This document shows, piece by piece, positions 1 through 7,133 of a stretch of 10,422 nt of DNA (the first letter of the stretch is position 1; each line of letters starts with the position of its first letter). The translations under genes and the position numbers were made by a program. Origin of the DNA: Coemansia sp. RSA 922 (taxonomy: Eukaryota > Kickxellomycota > Kickxellomycetes > Kickxellales > Kickxellaceae); assembly GCA_027577415.1 (NCBI GenBank), contig JANBQS010000919.1, forward strand, positions 1-10,422, read 5' to 3'. A model generated the notes under the pieces. That model ran no database searches. It was not told where the DNA came from and worked only from the letters and a program-made list of their open reading frames with translations.

Positions 1-150
1 GACTCTGATGATAGCAGCGTAACGAGATCACCAGCGATATTTGAGCGTATTTTCAGTAGCGCTGGATTTAAAGTCGTTGATAAACAAACTCAGACCGATT
101 TCCCACAGGGGTTGTTCGAGGTCTGTATGTGGGCCATCGTTCCGATTTAG
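1..150 (+). CDS. TAE1: C-terminal fragment of alpha-N-terminal protein methyltransferase (NTM1/TAE1 family)
   Basis: Frame 1 is open from the left edge for 49 codons and ends at TAG 148-150; the rest of the gene lies outside the window. The visible tail begins DSDDSSVTRS, followed by a helix-like FERIFSSAGF segment and then FPQGLFEVCMWAIVP at the end. This matches the conserved C-terminus of the NTM1/TAE1 family: DSSVTR, then an 'IF..AG' helix, then a FP-x-x-L/F-x-V strand ending in an A-L/I-x-P tail. In the family, the enzyme uses S-adenosylmethionine to methylate the exposed alpha-amino group of X-Pro-Lys N-termini, including ribosomal proteins, in cytosol and nucleus. The SAM-binding core is not visible here, so activity cannot be judged. 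The gene converges on the cysteine-rich gene, with 133 bp between the two stop codons. Confidence 0.82.
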   Translation, partial: DSDDSSVTRSPAIFERIFSSAGFKVVDKQTQTDFPQGLFEVCMWAIVPI

Positions 151-283
151 GCGCTCTACGCCATGTCTCCTTTTTTTTTTAAACAAATCCTATTGAGCAT
201 GTTTATGTTTGCTTAATAATATAGAAAGTATATTAATGTGCTGTAGAGCGAAAGGAATATCAAAATGAAAGAAATTTAGTTAA

Positions 284-2035
284 TTAGCAGGCTGAAGCGG
301 CAAGTGTGCTACAAGCGACCTCCTCTGTCTTCGTGTAGACTTCAGCCGCTGGTGAGCTGTACGGAGCAGCAGTTACCGTGCTATACGTAACACTGTATGG
401 AGCCGCAGTTACAGTGCTATATGAAACGCTGTATGTGATGGCTGGAGCTGGGCTATAGGCAGCAGTCGGGCTGTATACGGCCGTAGGCGCCGGGCTATAT
501 GCAACCACGGTAGACTGGCTGTACGGGGCGACGCTATATGGTACCTGATGGGCCACCGCCGCAGAAGACGCCGCAGCCTGATACGCCTCCGACGCCTTGT
601 GCGAAGCATCGGCAAGCGCCGCCGTAGCGTAGGCCGATCCAGCAATATTGGCGCAAGTTACTGCCTCAGATGCCGAGCGCAGTGCTTGTGTGTTACTCGC
701 ATATCCGGTATACGACGCAGTTTTGGCATATGGAGTGGCGGCGATAGCAGAGGCACAGCTGCTGGCCTGGCAAGAAGATTGAGAGCACACTGTCTGATAT
801 GATAGTGGATAGCACTGAAGAGCATTGCAGCATGGCTGGCACGACTGGCAAGGGTTGTAGCACGGGTAGCAGCAGGTCTGACATTGGTTACAGCACGAGT
901 TACAGCACTGGTTGCAGCACGTATTGCAGCACGAGTTACAGCACGAGTTACAGCACTGGTTGCAGCACGTATTGCAGCACGAGTTACAGCACGAGTTACA
1001 GCACTGGTTGCAGCACGTATTGCAGCACGAGTTGCAACACGAATTGCAGCAGGTCTGGCATGGATAGCAGCATGTCTGGCACGGATTGCAACAGGTCTGG
1101 CATGGATAGCAGCAGGTCTGGCATTGGTTACAGCACGAGTTACAGCACTGGTTGCAACACGAGTTACAGCACGAATTGCAGCAGGTCTGGCACGGATTGC
1201 AGCATGAGTTGCAGCACGAATTGCAGCACGAATTGCCGCAAGAGTTACAGCAAGGGGTACAGCACGAGCTACAGCACGAGCTACAGCACGAGTTGCAACA
1301 CAAGCTACAGCAAGGGGTGCAGCATGAGTTACAGCATGAGTTGCAGCAAGGGGTGCAACACGAATTGCAATACGAGTTACAGCAAGGAGAGCAGCACGAA
1401 TTGCAACAAGGATTGCAGCAGGTCTGGCAGGTGTTGCAGCAGGTGTTGCAGTATATGTTGCAGCAGGTCTGGCAGCAGTTCGGTGCGCTGCTACATGGTT
1501 GTGATAACGACGAGTACCGGCCACCTTGTCCATTGTTGCGGTACGGTGCCTGTGATTCGCATGGTGAGGGCATAACGATTGCCGCCGTGATACACACCGT
1601 CCCCGCTGGCTGTTGGCACCCGTCCTGACCATAGCCGCCACCGTTGCCGGTTCCATAGCCGCTGCCATAGCCGTTATCGTTGCCGTTGCCATATCCACAG
1701 CCATTATCAGCCGGCGTGCACGTCAAGTCAATACTGCCTGTGTAGGTCGAGCAGCTCGAGTAGCACTCGTTGGACCCTGTGGAATAATTCTTGCTGTCCC
1801 GATGCCCCGACTTCTTGTTCTTGGAGTGGTGCACTACGTTGCATTCGCTGCTCGGAGCGCGGCACGCGGCGCATGGGTTGAAATCGGGAAGATAGGTACA
1901 CCCAGCGTTTTCCTGTTGACACACATCCTCGCCGCAGCACATGTCACCGCCGCAGCCGTTGCCGACGAAGATAAGACGGCCCAGAACTGCAGCCGATTGA
2001 AGAAGAAAGACCGCGGATATCGAGTAAATCTTCAT
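284..2035 (-). CDS. Secreted cysteine-array protein (CC-N-x repeats), function unknown
   Basis: A single open frame of 583 codons from ATG 2035 to TAA 284. Residues 1-19 form a signal peptide (K near the start, hydrophobic ISAVFLLQSAAVLG). Residues 28-110 are an ordinary Cys-containing region, and 112-138 are Gly/Tyr/Asn-rich. Residues 187-408 form a four-residue-period array (CCNS, CCNT, CCNQ, CCTP, with CQTCC and CCYPC variants) holding about 102 cysteines. Residues 410-583 are Ala/Ser/Tyr-rich, with YSPAPT-type repeats and an exact duplicate of YSTVTAAPYS, ending in a lone Cys. No catalytic domain is recognised. The composition resembles keratin-associated proteins or metallothioneins, but no homology is claimed. 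Possible roles are a disulfide-cross-linked wall or spore-coat protein, an adhesin or a metal-binding protein; these are inferences. A TATA box lies 110 bp upstream. The signal peptide and sensible non-repetitive flanks on both sides argue that this frame, not the open antisense frames, is the gene. Confidence 0.8.
   Translation of the reverse strand: MKIYSISAVFLLQSAAVLGRLIFVGNGCGGDMCCGEDVCQQENAGCTYLPDFNPCAACRAPSSECNVVHHSKNKKSGHRDSKNYSTGSNECYSSCSTYTGSIDLTCTPADNGCGYGNGNDNGYGSGYGTGNGGGYGQDGCQQPAGTVCITAAIVMPSPCESQAPYRNNGQGGRYSSLSQPCSSAPNCCQTCCNIYCNTCCNTCQTCCNPCCNSCCSPCCNSYCNSCCTPCCNSCCNSCCTPCCSLCCNSCCSSCCSSCCTPCCNSCGNSCCNSCCNSCCNPCQTCCNSCCNSCCNQCCNSCCNQCQTCCYPCQTCCNPCQTCCYPCQTCCNSCCNSCCNTCCNQCCNSCCNSCCNTCCNQCCNSCCNSCCNTCCNQCCNSCCNQCQTCCYPCYNPCQSCQPCCNALQCYPLSYQTVCSQSSCQASSCASAIAATPYAKTASYTGYASNTQALRSASEAVTCANIAGSAYATAALADASHKASEAYQAAASSAAVAHQVPYSVAPYSQSTVVAYSPAPTAVYSPTAAYSPAPAITYSVSYSTVTAAPYSVTYSTVTAAPYSSPAAEVYTKTEEVACSTLAASAC
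812..1477 (-). repeat. Low-complexity cysteine-codon array encoding (C-C-N-x)n
   Basis: This stretch encodes residues 187-408 of the secreted cysteine-rich protein. It is built from a 12-bp unit (two Cys codons, an Asn codon and a variable codon: Ser, Thr, Gln or Pro), with interspersed CQTCC and CCYPC variants. The array is locally homogenised into a longer period at its C-terminal end. Because TGC/TGT and AAC/AAT codons read without stops on the other strand, long meaningless open frames appear on + across this region. Confidence 0.85.
913..1034. repeat. 48-bp tandem repeat, about 2.5 copies
   Basis: Two identical 48-bp units (913-960 and 961-1008) are followed by a partial third from 1009 that diverges after about 25 bp. 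Each unit encodes 16 residues, four CC-N-x tetrads with fourth residues Ser, Ser, Thr and Gln. Exact identity at third positions indicates recent expansion by slippage or unequal crossing-over, so copy number may vary between strains or be collapsed in an assembly. Confidence 0.85.
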
Positions 2036-2144
2036 GGCGAGAGATTATACACTATTAGAAGTAACAGGAGATGATATTATTAGGCGAGTAGATGCAATTG
2101 CGCTTCATTGGGAGTTTAGGTCGAAAAGCCCAAAGGGACCGCAT

Positions 2145-2152
2145 CTTATATA
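2145..2152 (-). promoter_or_regulatory. TATA box of the cysteine-rich gene
   Basis: On the minus strand this reads TATATAAG. It lies 110 bp before the ATG at 2035, directly beside the inverted repeat at 2154-2180. The other small secreted genes in the window have similar TATA elements 84-111 bp upstream of their ATGs. Confidence 0.55.
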
Positions 2153-2153
2153 C

Positions 2154-2180
2154 ATGTCAACAAAGACAATTTGTTGACAT
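2154..2180. promoter_or_regulatory. Perfect 11-bp inverted repeat upstream of the TATA box; candidate operator
   Basis: Left arm ATGTCAACAAA (2154-2164), spacer GACAA, right arm TTTGTTGACAT (2170-2180), all perfectly complementary. Each arm contains GTCAACA, which fits the forkhead consensus RYMAAYA, so the element could bind a factor as two opposed sites. It sits immediately upstream of the TATA box of the minus-strand cysteine-rich gene. The forkhead assignment is inference from a short consensus. Confidence 0.45.
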
Positions 2181-2463
2181 TGTAAGCCCATCTTTCAGCA
2201 GGTATGAGTTGATCCCCCCGCCACAGCCTCCGCAGATGCGATATATATTAACATTTTGAACTGGGGAACACGTGGAGTACGAGTGCCAGATAATAAACAA
2301 CTCCTCCACCGATTTGCTCCATTAATTTAGCTCCATCGCTGCCCCCAGACCGAATGGAGGAGGCAAAGCGGCGTAGCCAATCTTCTCCACATCATTCGTT
2401 GAAAAAGCGGTGCAAACAACAGCAGAGATATAGGCGATATGTGCGGGGGGTGCAAGCAGTATA

Positions 2464-4407
2464 TTATTTGTTCATCAGATACGGATACCGGTTCTGTAGC
2501 AACACCGGGAGCCGGCCATGAGCATGGATGCGCAAACCAAACTCGTCAGACATTCCCATGAGGCACTTGACAACCTCGACGACCATAGTCAGTTGCTGGT
2601 CAGGGACAAGTGAGAGATCTATCAGCTCATACACACAGTCCAAGAAAGCATCCGAGAGCAGGCTGCCCAGCGCTCTAAAAGTTCGATCGACCAACGCGCC
2701 TTGCGCGACAATCGGGGTCGCCAGCATATTGATCTCCGCGCCAGGTCTCGCGGCGCATTCCTCTTCCACCTGCCCGCCATTAGTAAGCCTGATCAATGTT
2801 TTGTACTTTGCCATCTCGACAACAAACGTCCACAGTGCCACAGTGGCCTCCATACGTCCGGTTTTACTGACATCGCGAATGCCGTGAACAAAGTAAAGCT
2901 CGGCCTGCCAGTCCAACAGCCCAGCGTACACCTCGGCTGCTTCTCCAAGATCCCAAGCGCCAATATTGATCTTGTGCAAAATGCACCCCAGTGTAGACAT
3001 GGCTACAGCCCGTTGCGCTGGGACAGTGCTGCGAGACAGATGCAGCAGCTCGGGAATGGTGTACCCGGGCTTATCAGGGTTCTCGCCGTGGTGGTGCAGC
3101 CCCGCGTAGGTCGGCGTGTCAGACTCTAGCTCCGTCATGATCTGCCCATCAAACGCGAACCGGATGTGCGAAACAGGCTTTGCCATCAAGTCTTCTTCCT
3201 TCTGTCCGCTGTCGCCAGATATATTGCTGCTGGGCGACAATGTTGTTGCCGCCGCCGATGCGCCATTGCGCCTGCTTGCTTGGACTGCTTTCTCCATGGG
3301 CGATTTGGCTTGGCTGTGGCCCAGAATCCAAGCCAGCTTGGCCTCCTCAAGCATCTCGGAAGGGAAGTACTTGCGCTTCATGTCCCGATAAAACTCGCTC
3401 TCTGCTCCAATTTCGTTGTTGTCCACGTTGACAACGTCACCGCCGTCGGAATTGTCAACCCACTCGGCCGGCGGTGGCGGCGGCACAGCAAGCGCATCAT
3501 CGCCTTCCTCATCCTCAGAGCTCTCCACGCCCAAGTCTGTGGGGTCTGCGAATCGAACTTGTTTTTTAGTCGAGTCGTCCTTGGATACGGGCAATGGTGC
3601 CTCGCTCGTGGCCAGTGCGGAGTCCTGCTTTCTGCGCAAGAGCCGCTGAATTGTCTCGCTCGAAGCCATGGCTCGAATCTCAGCTTGGGCCTCAAGAATC
3701 TCAGCCTCCGACATGTCGTGAATGCGACTGTCGTTTTCCTGCGATATTTGCTGCCGCATCTGCGATAGGCTGTCACCACTCTGACCTTCCACTTTTGACA
3801 AGCCGGCTGGTCGACTCTGAGGATCCGCCTCTGTAGGCGCGGTAAAGTCGACTGGTATACTGGGAAACCCGGTCTCGCGCAGCTTTAGCTCGGGAGCCAG
3901 GACTGGTCCAACAATTTTGTGCTCGGGAACAGGCGCCATCAGCTTTGGTAAAAACGTGGCCGACGACGAATGAGCGCTATTTTGGCTTTCATTAGAACGT
4001 TCTGATCCCGAGCTTGTCGCTTTTGAGCCTGTCTGTTGAGCTAGCCGCCGCTGAGCAAACACTGACAGTTTCTTAGGCTGGACTGGAATATGCTCAGACT
4101 GCTTACTATTCTCCGCGTACTGCGCACTAGACTCAAACTCATCCAGCGCCGCTGTCATGCTTTGGGCAAAGCTGAGGATGTCACTACTCGCTGCGGGCTT
4201 TGGCTCACGGCTAGTTTGGGAATCACCCTGGCTAAACCCAACAACAGCAGGTGCTTGGCCTCGAGAAATTACTCGCGCGGCCGGCTTGCTGCTGTTCTTT
4301 AGAAAGTCCTGCTGCATAGTTTCCAAGTCTTCATCCTCTGTTCCAAACTCGAATCGTCGAAGGCGCTCTTGGCCAAAGGTTTCTCTGGATTGTTCGAGTT
4401 CCGACAT
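2464..4407 (-). CDS. RBA50: RPAP1/Rba50-family RNA polymerase II assembly factor
   Basis: An open frame of 647 codons from ATG 4407. The frame stays open upstream to a TTG at 4485, but the ATG giving MSELEQSRETFG is the natural start. An RPAP1_N-type region is recognisable as two conserved pieces: PKKLSVFAQRRLAQQ at residues 111-125, and SRIHDMSEAEILEAQAEIRA followed by a LLRRKQ helix at about 227-262. Acidic and poly-Pro linkers follow (294-314). The RPAP1_C domain is at about 413-480: HIRFAFDGQI, then TPTYAGLHHHGENPDKPGYT and IPELLHLSRSTVPAQRA. The remaining helical C-terminus (481-647) ends at TAA 2464. Family members help assemble Pol II (Rpb3 subcomplex) in the cytoplasm before nuclear import. 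The length exceeds yeast Rba50 (about 440 aa) and is far below human RPAP1 (about 1,390 aa). The 20-bp distance to the divergent thioredoxin-like frame is unusually short. Confidence 0.92.
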   Translation of the reverse strand: MSELEQSRETFGQERLRRFEFGTEDEDLETMQQDFLKNSSKPAARVISRGQAPAVVGFSQGDSQTSREPKPAASSDILSFAQSMTAALDEFESSAQYAENSKQSEHIPVQPKKLSVFAQRRLAQQTGSKATSSGSERSNESQNSAHSSSATFLPKLMAPVPEHKIVGPVLAPELKLRETGFPSIPVDFTAPTEADPQSRPAGLSKVEGQSGDSLSQMRQQISQENDSRIHDMSEAEILEAQAEIRAMASSETIQRLLRRKQDSALATSEAPLPVSKDDSTKKQVRFADPTDLGVESSEDEEGDDALAVPPPPPAEWVDNSDGGDVVNVDNNEIGAESEFYRDMKRKYFPSEMLEEAKLAWILGHSQAKSPMEKAVQASRRNGASAAATTLSPSSNISGDSGQKEEDLMAKPVSHIRFAFDGQIMTELESDTPTYAGLHHHGENPDKPGYTIPELLHLSRSTVPAQRAVAMSTLGCILHKINIGAWDLGEAAEVYAGLLDWQAELYFVHGIRDVSKTGRMEATVALWTFVVEMAKYKTLIRLTNGGQVEEECAARPGAEINMLATPIVAQGALVDRTFRALGSLLSDAFLDCVYELIDLSLVPDQQLTMVVEVVKCLMGMSDEFGLRIHAHGRLPVLLQNRYPYLMNK

Positions 4408-4426
4408 GAGTAAAATCTGGTAAAGT

Positions 4427-4853
4427 ATGCAAATATTCAAATTCGAAGGACAGAAAAACACAAAGCCCTTCTGTGCCTCTACCAAAAAATGACAAGCTTT
4501 CTTCCACTTGACTAATCATCTGATTTACAATGTGCTATAGCCTCAGGATCAAGCTTGATTATCATCTTTGACAGTGTCTATTTGTCCAATACCGAAACTG
4601 AATATGAAGCACTTCAAGAGAAGAGAGAAGAGAAGAATATACTAGTTACTATGCCGTCGACGTTCCAGATCTTAAATATTGCAACCAGGTTCTTGCAAAG
4701 TTGAAAACCGGCGACAACTCGCTTCCAATGCCATGTATGTTTGTGGAAGACAAATCTGTGATGGCCACATCCAAGCTCGTTGCAAAGTACTCCCAGTGGA
4801 TAGATGGCACTAACAATGGAACCTGTGCAGAAATACCTCTAGCCAAGCTCTAA
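4427..4853 (+). pseudogene. Thioredoxin-fold-like gene, interrupted reading frame (pseudogene, unusual intron or sequence error)
   Basis: Three + strand pieces join into a thioredoxin-like order. Exon 1 would be ATG 4427-4472 (MQIFKFEGQKNTKPF). A 68-nt intron 4473-4540 has a weak donor GTGCCT, branch-like CTAAT and acceptor TATAG. The next piece (from 4541) reads SGSSLIIIFDSVYLSNTETE and continues through a charged helix in a GA-rich run. The third piece, one frame over from about 4647, reads YYAVDVPDLKYCNQVL, then LPMPCMFVEDKSVMATS, and stops at TAA 4851. The pattern of beta strand, helix, 'AVDV' strand, helix, and M-P before a strand mimics thioredoxin/glutaredoxin, with Pro at the cis-Pro position. 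The active-site CxxC is absent (VYLSNTE lies there). The frame change falls near 4618-4650, where gain of a GA dinucleotide would explain it. An alternative 62-nt intron 4584-4645 (GTCCAA...CTAG) restores frame but deletes the first helix. AATAAA follows at 4942. Confidence 0.4.
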
Positions 4854-5782
4854 GGTGGCAAGGCAAAATATACGATTTGGGCTTGGCAGTACTTACAGCA
4901 GGTATTCCATTGCTAAACCCAAATCTTTATTAGTTTGGTTCAATAAATATAATAGAGAATTTAGAAAGTTATGTCGACAATCAGTCCAATGCGATCTTCT
5001 CTTCATTCCTTAGTTGTTAGTGGTTTGAGTGAGCTCGTGTCGCCTCTAAGCGGTGAGACACCAGTGGTACTCGGACCCAATTGTGTCTAAGCGAATAGTG
5101 GCCATTGAGGGGCACAGCTGCGGCCTGGCGTAGGCTGGTATTATGTCTGATTTTTGAGTTAGTGGCGGCTTCAATTATGTGTAGTTAACATTGTGGCTCG
5201 ACACTGTTACAAGCTTCGTCCCTGAAACCCTCTTGTCATGACCCTGCTTACCACAATCCGTTGTTGTCTTGCTCACAGACATTGAGGGAGCCGTGCAGCG
5301 TGCTCACCTTGGTGGGGTTTATCAGACTTGACAGCTCCATTGTCGCCTATCGGACAATACGTATCCCTGTGATTGAGATTCATTGTGCCGGCAATCAGAC
5401 AAGAGCAGACGCAATAGTGCGACAGGGAGAGGTGATAAGTCAGTCTGACTGCTGCAGCACTTGCAGCTAGGGGAACAAGTAGTGCGGCATGCAGGACTAC
5501 GCGCCCAGGCAATCGGCCCATGTGCCTGCCGCAATAGCCTGTCATTAATTTCAGCTCAAACCAGCTGACACGACTCTATTCATAGCTTACCGATTCTGGA
5601 TCTTTACAGCCAAGTACAAGCTGATTTTCCAGCGCCATATACCAGCTACTTTGCTATAATAGCAATGTGGCTCCGCTCTACAACTTCCATTTTAGACCCT
5701 CATGTTTTCCAGTCACCATTCCAAACTCTACTGACATTCATTTTTACTCTCATAGTTTAACACACTCTTCAACAACTACACC
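4854..5782. other. Long intergenic region upstream of the GH16 gene
   Basis: These 929 bp contain the 3' flank of the thioredoxin-like frame (AATAAA at 4942) and presumably the GH16 promoter. A TATA-like CTATAATA occurs at 5654-5661, about 120 bp before the GH16 ATG. The 60 bp before the ATG are pyrimidine- and CA-rich, typical of a fungal leader. Short open frames on both strands at 5261-5545 have no recognisable domain and are not called. Confidence 0.4.
4942..4947 (+). terminator. Candidate polyadenylation signal AATAAA
   Basis: An AATAAA hexamer in an AT-rich stretch, 89 bp after the stop codon of the thioredoxin-like frame. It is consistent with that locus having, or having had, its own + strand transcript. 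Confidence 0.35.
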
Positions 5783-6571
5783 ATGGGACTCTTTAAGCTA
5801 GTCGCCCTTCTACTTGCCGCTGGCTTTATTGGCGCAGTAGATAGCCGAGCAATCAACTACCCTGTCACGAGTGCGTCTGGACTAGACAGTCTGTCGGGAC
5901 CTCGTAGCAACCACACTGCTTTCGCCAAGGCGCTAAACACGGCTCAAACCAGCTACATGTGCAAGAGCGAGTACATTGACTTCTCTGACTCAGCCGCTCT
6001 GAGCAAGTTCAACATCGCGTGGTGTCCACAGAACGCCTATCAGACCAGCAACTCTGTAGTTTGGCGACTGACAGCCGAGTGCGGAACTACTATGATCTAC
6101 CCGTGGGACTTTCAATATGGCAAGATAGAAGCACGCGTCCGCGTATCGCCCGGCAGCGGCGTGGTCTCGACTATTCTCCTGGCTGGGCCGGATCCAGCCG
6201 ACGAGCTCGATTGGGAGTGGGTGGGCAAAGACACATATACTGCGCAGTCTATGTACTTTGTCAAGGGCCAGCGTGTTGATCCCAATGCCGCCTTTGTGCA
6301 CACGCCTGGAGACACACCTCAGGATATGGCAGCCGGATTCCACAACTACGCAATCGAGCTGAACAAGGACAGCGTCAAATGGTACATTGACGATTGGCTT
6401 ACGCGCACACTTCCAAAGCTTGACGGCGTTCCATTTCCGTCGGGCGCGAGTCGTGCCAGGATGGGCGTGTGGGATGGCTCTCAGACCAGCGGGTGGGCAG
6501 GCACTGTTGACTGGAGCCGAGGGCCATTCACAGCTGAGATGCAGTGGTTCAAGTTTACGCCGTATTGCTAG
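5783..6571 (+). CDS. Secreted GH16 Crh-type cell-wall chitin-glucan transglycosylase
   Basis: A single exon of 262 codons; the start sits in a strong context (CACCATGG). Residues 1-21 are a signal peptide (hydrophobic LVALLLAAGFIGA). The GH16 core carries the Crh catalytic motif DELDWEW at 140-146: E141 as nucleophile, D143 as helper, E145 as acid/base. Around it are family landmarks: a WDFQYGKIEARVRV strand at 108-121, W200/Y201 in KWYIDDW, and MGVWDGS plus the TVDWSRGPF loop at 227-249. Cysteines are at 60, 81, 100 and 262; an N-glycosylation sequon NHT lies at 43-45. In the family, Crh enzymes transfer chitin chains to beta-1,6/1,3-glucan in the fungal wall. The protein ends right after the catalytic domain (FTPYC), with no Ser/Thr-rich tail, no GPI-anchor signal and no chitin-binding module. 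It is therefore predicted to be soluble or only loosely wall-bound, unlike yeast Crh1. Confidence 0.93.
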   Translation: MGLFKLVALLLAAGFIGAVDSRAINYPVTSASGLDSLSGPRSNHTAFAKALNTAQTSYMCKSEYIDFSDSAALSKFNIAWCPQNAYQTSNSVVWRLTAECGTTMIYPWDFQYGKIEARVRVSPGSGVVSTILLAGPDPADELDWEWVGKDTYTAQSMYFVKGQRVDPNAAFVHTPGDTPQDMAAGFHNYAIELNKDSVKWYIDDWLTRTLPKLDGVPFPSGASRARMGVWDGSQTSGWAGTVDWSRGPFTAEMQWFKFTPYC

Positions 6572-7133
6572 AGAGATGCCAGATAATTTGCTTGTTTTCT
6601 TAATTTCGAGCTCTTGGAAAAATTGCCAAGATGCCACTAATCCAATCAACTTGCATGTCAACGACCTTGCCATCTTTGTTGCTCAATTCCTTTATGTGAT
6701 CTATGAACAGCAATCACGAAGCATTCGCAATCTCGCCAAAAGCCCATGCAGAACGCCTTGCGGATTGCTGTCTTAGAACTGCGGCTGCCGTTCTTTGAAA
6801 AGCGTCTGTCTTTTGCGGTTCTCAGAGGCGATTCGAAATGGTCCTTTGCTTTACTTTGTAAATATGAACTGCAAACTCGCTAGACCGATATATGAAAAAT
6901 GTATACATTCACTAAACGTGTGAATGATGCAAGGCTGTTAGTTGACACCAAACCAGCGCAAACAGTGGACAAAAATTGCTGTCAAAGACTATGCTGTGTT
7001 TTCGCTAGCGACAGATACCGACAATGCTTCAAGACCAATTTGCCTATAAAGTCGAGAATGGAATCGCTCGATACAGACCAGACTACTACCACCATCACAC
7101 CACTACATCTTCTTTTGAATCCAATTTCTAGTC
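6572..7133 (+). other. Intergenic: GH16 3' flank and promoter of the repeat-peptide gene
   Basis: These 562 bp lie between two + strand genes. They hold no recognised gene. The last 90 bp contain a TATA box at 7044-7050 and a CA/CT-rich leader (CATCACACCACTACATC) ending at the ATG of the repeat precursor. An open frame crossing 6899-7231 in another frame is not supported: it has no signal or domain, and it overlaps the precursor gene. Confidence 0.45.
7044..7050 (+). promoter_or_regulatory. TATA box of the repeat-peptide precursor gene
   Basis: CTATAAA at 7044-7050, 84 bp before the ATG at 7134, followed by a C/A/T-rich leader. Placement and sequence match the TATA elements ahead of the cysteine-rich gene and the first Gly-Tyr gene. 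Confidence 0.55.

Larger units (their letters stand above)
2036..2463. other. Intergenic: promoter of the cysteine-rich gene and 3' flank of RPAP1
   Basis: This 428-bp gap separates two genes transcribed on the minus strand. It carries the TATA box and inverted repeat described separately (2145-2180). It also has an AT-rich GATATATATTAAC run near 2240-2252, which could be part of the RPAP1 3' processing region or another promoter element. No convincing coding frame is seen. Confidence 0.5.

Noticed and set aside
799..1628. Long open frames on + across the cysteine array (Ser/Tyr/Thr-rich, Val-Ala-Arg-rich and Leu-Gln-rich translations)
   Set aside because: They are by-products of a 12-bp repeat without stops on the opposite strand; none has a signal peptide or non-repetitive domain, while the minus frame has both flanks and a promoter.
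4407..4485. N-terminal extension of RPAP1 to a TTG codon at 4485
   Set aside because: No ATG in the extension, which is hydrophobic and unlike RPAP1 N-termini; it also overlaps the first exon proposed for the divergent frame. ATG 4407 is preferred.
4548..4559. 12-bp perfect palindrome ATCAAGCTTGAT
   Set aside because: Lies inside the thioredoxin-like coding piece, is short and contains a HindIII site; expected by chance at this scale.
5273..5545. Minus-strand open frame with a signal-peptide-like stretch (from the Met at 5521: hydrophobic AALLVPLAASAAA, then several Cys)
   Set aside because: No homology recognised, no TATA at the usual distance, and an equally long open frame exists on + at 5261-5470. 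The good donor-like AAGGTGAGC at about 5304 leads to no in-frame acceptor that keeps the frame open. Possible, but not supported.
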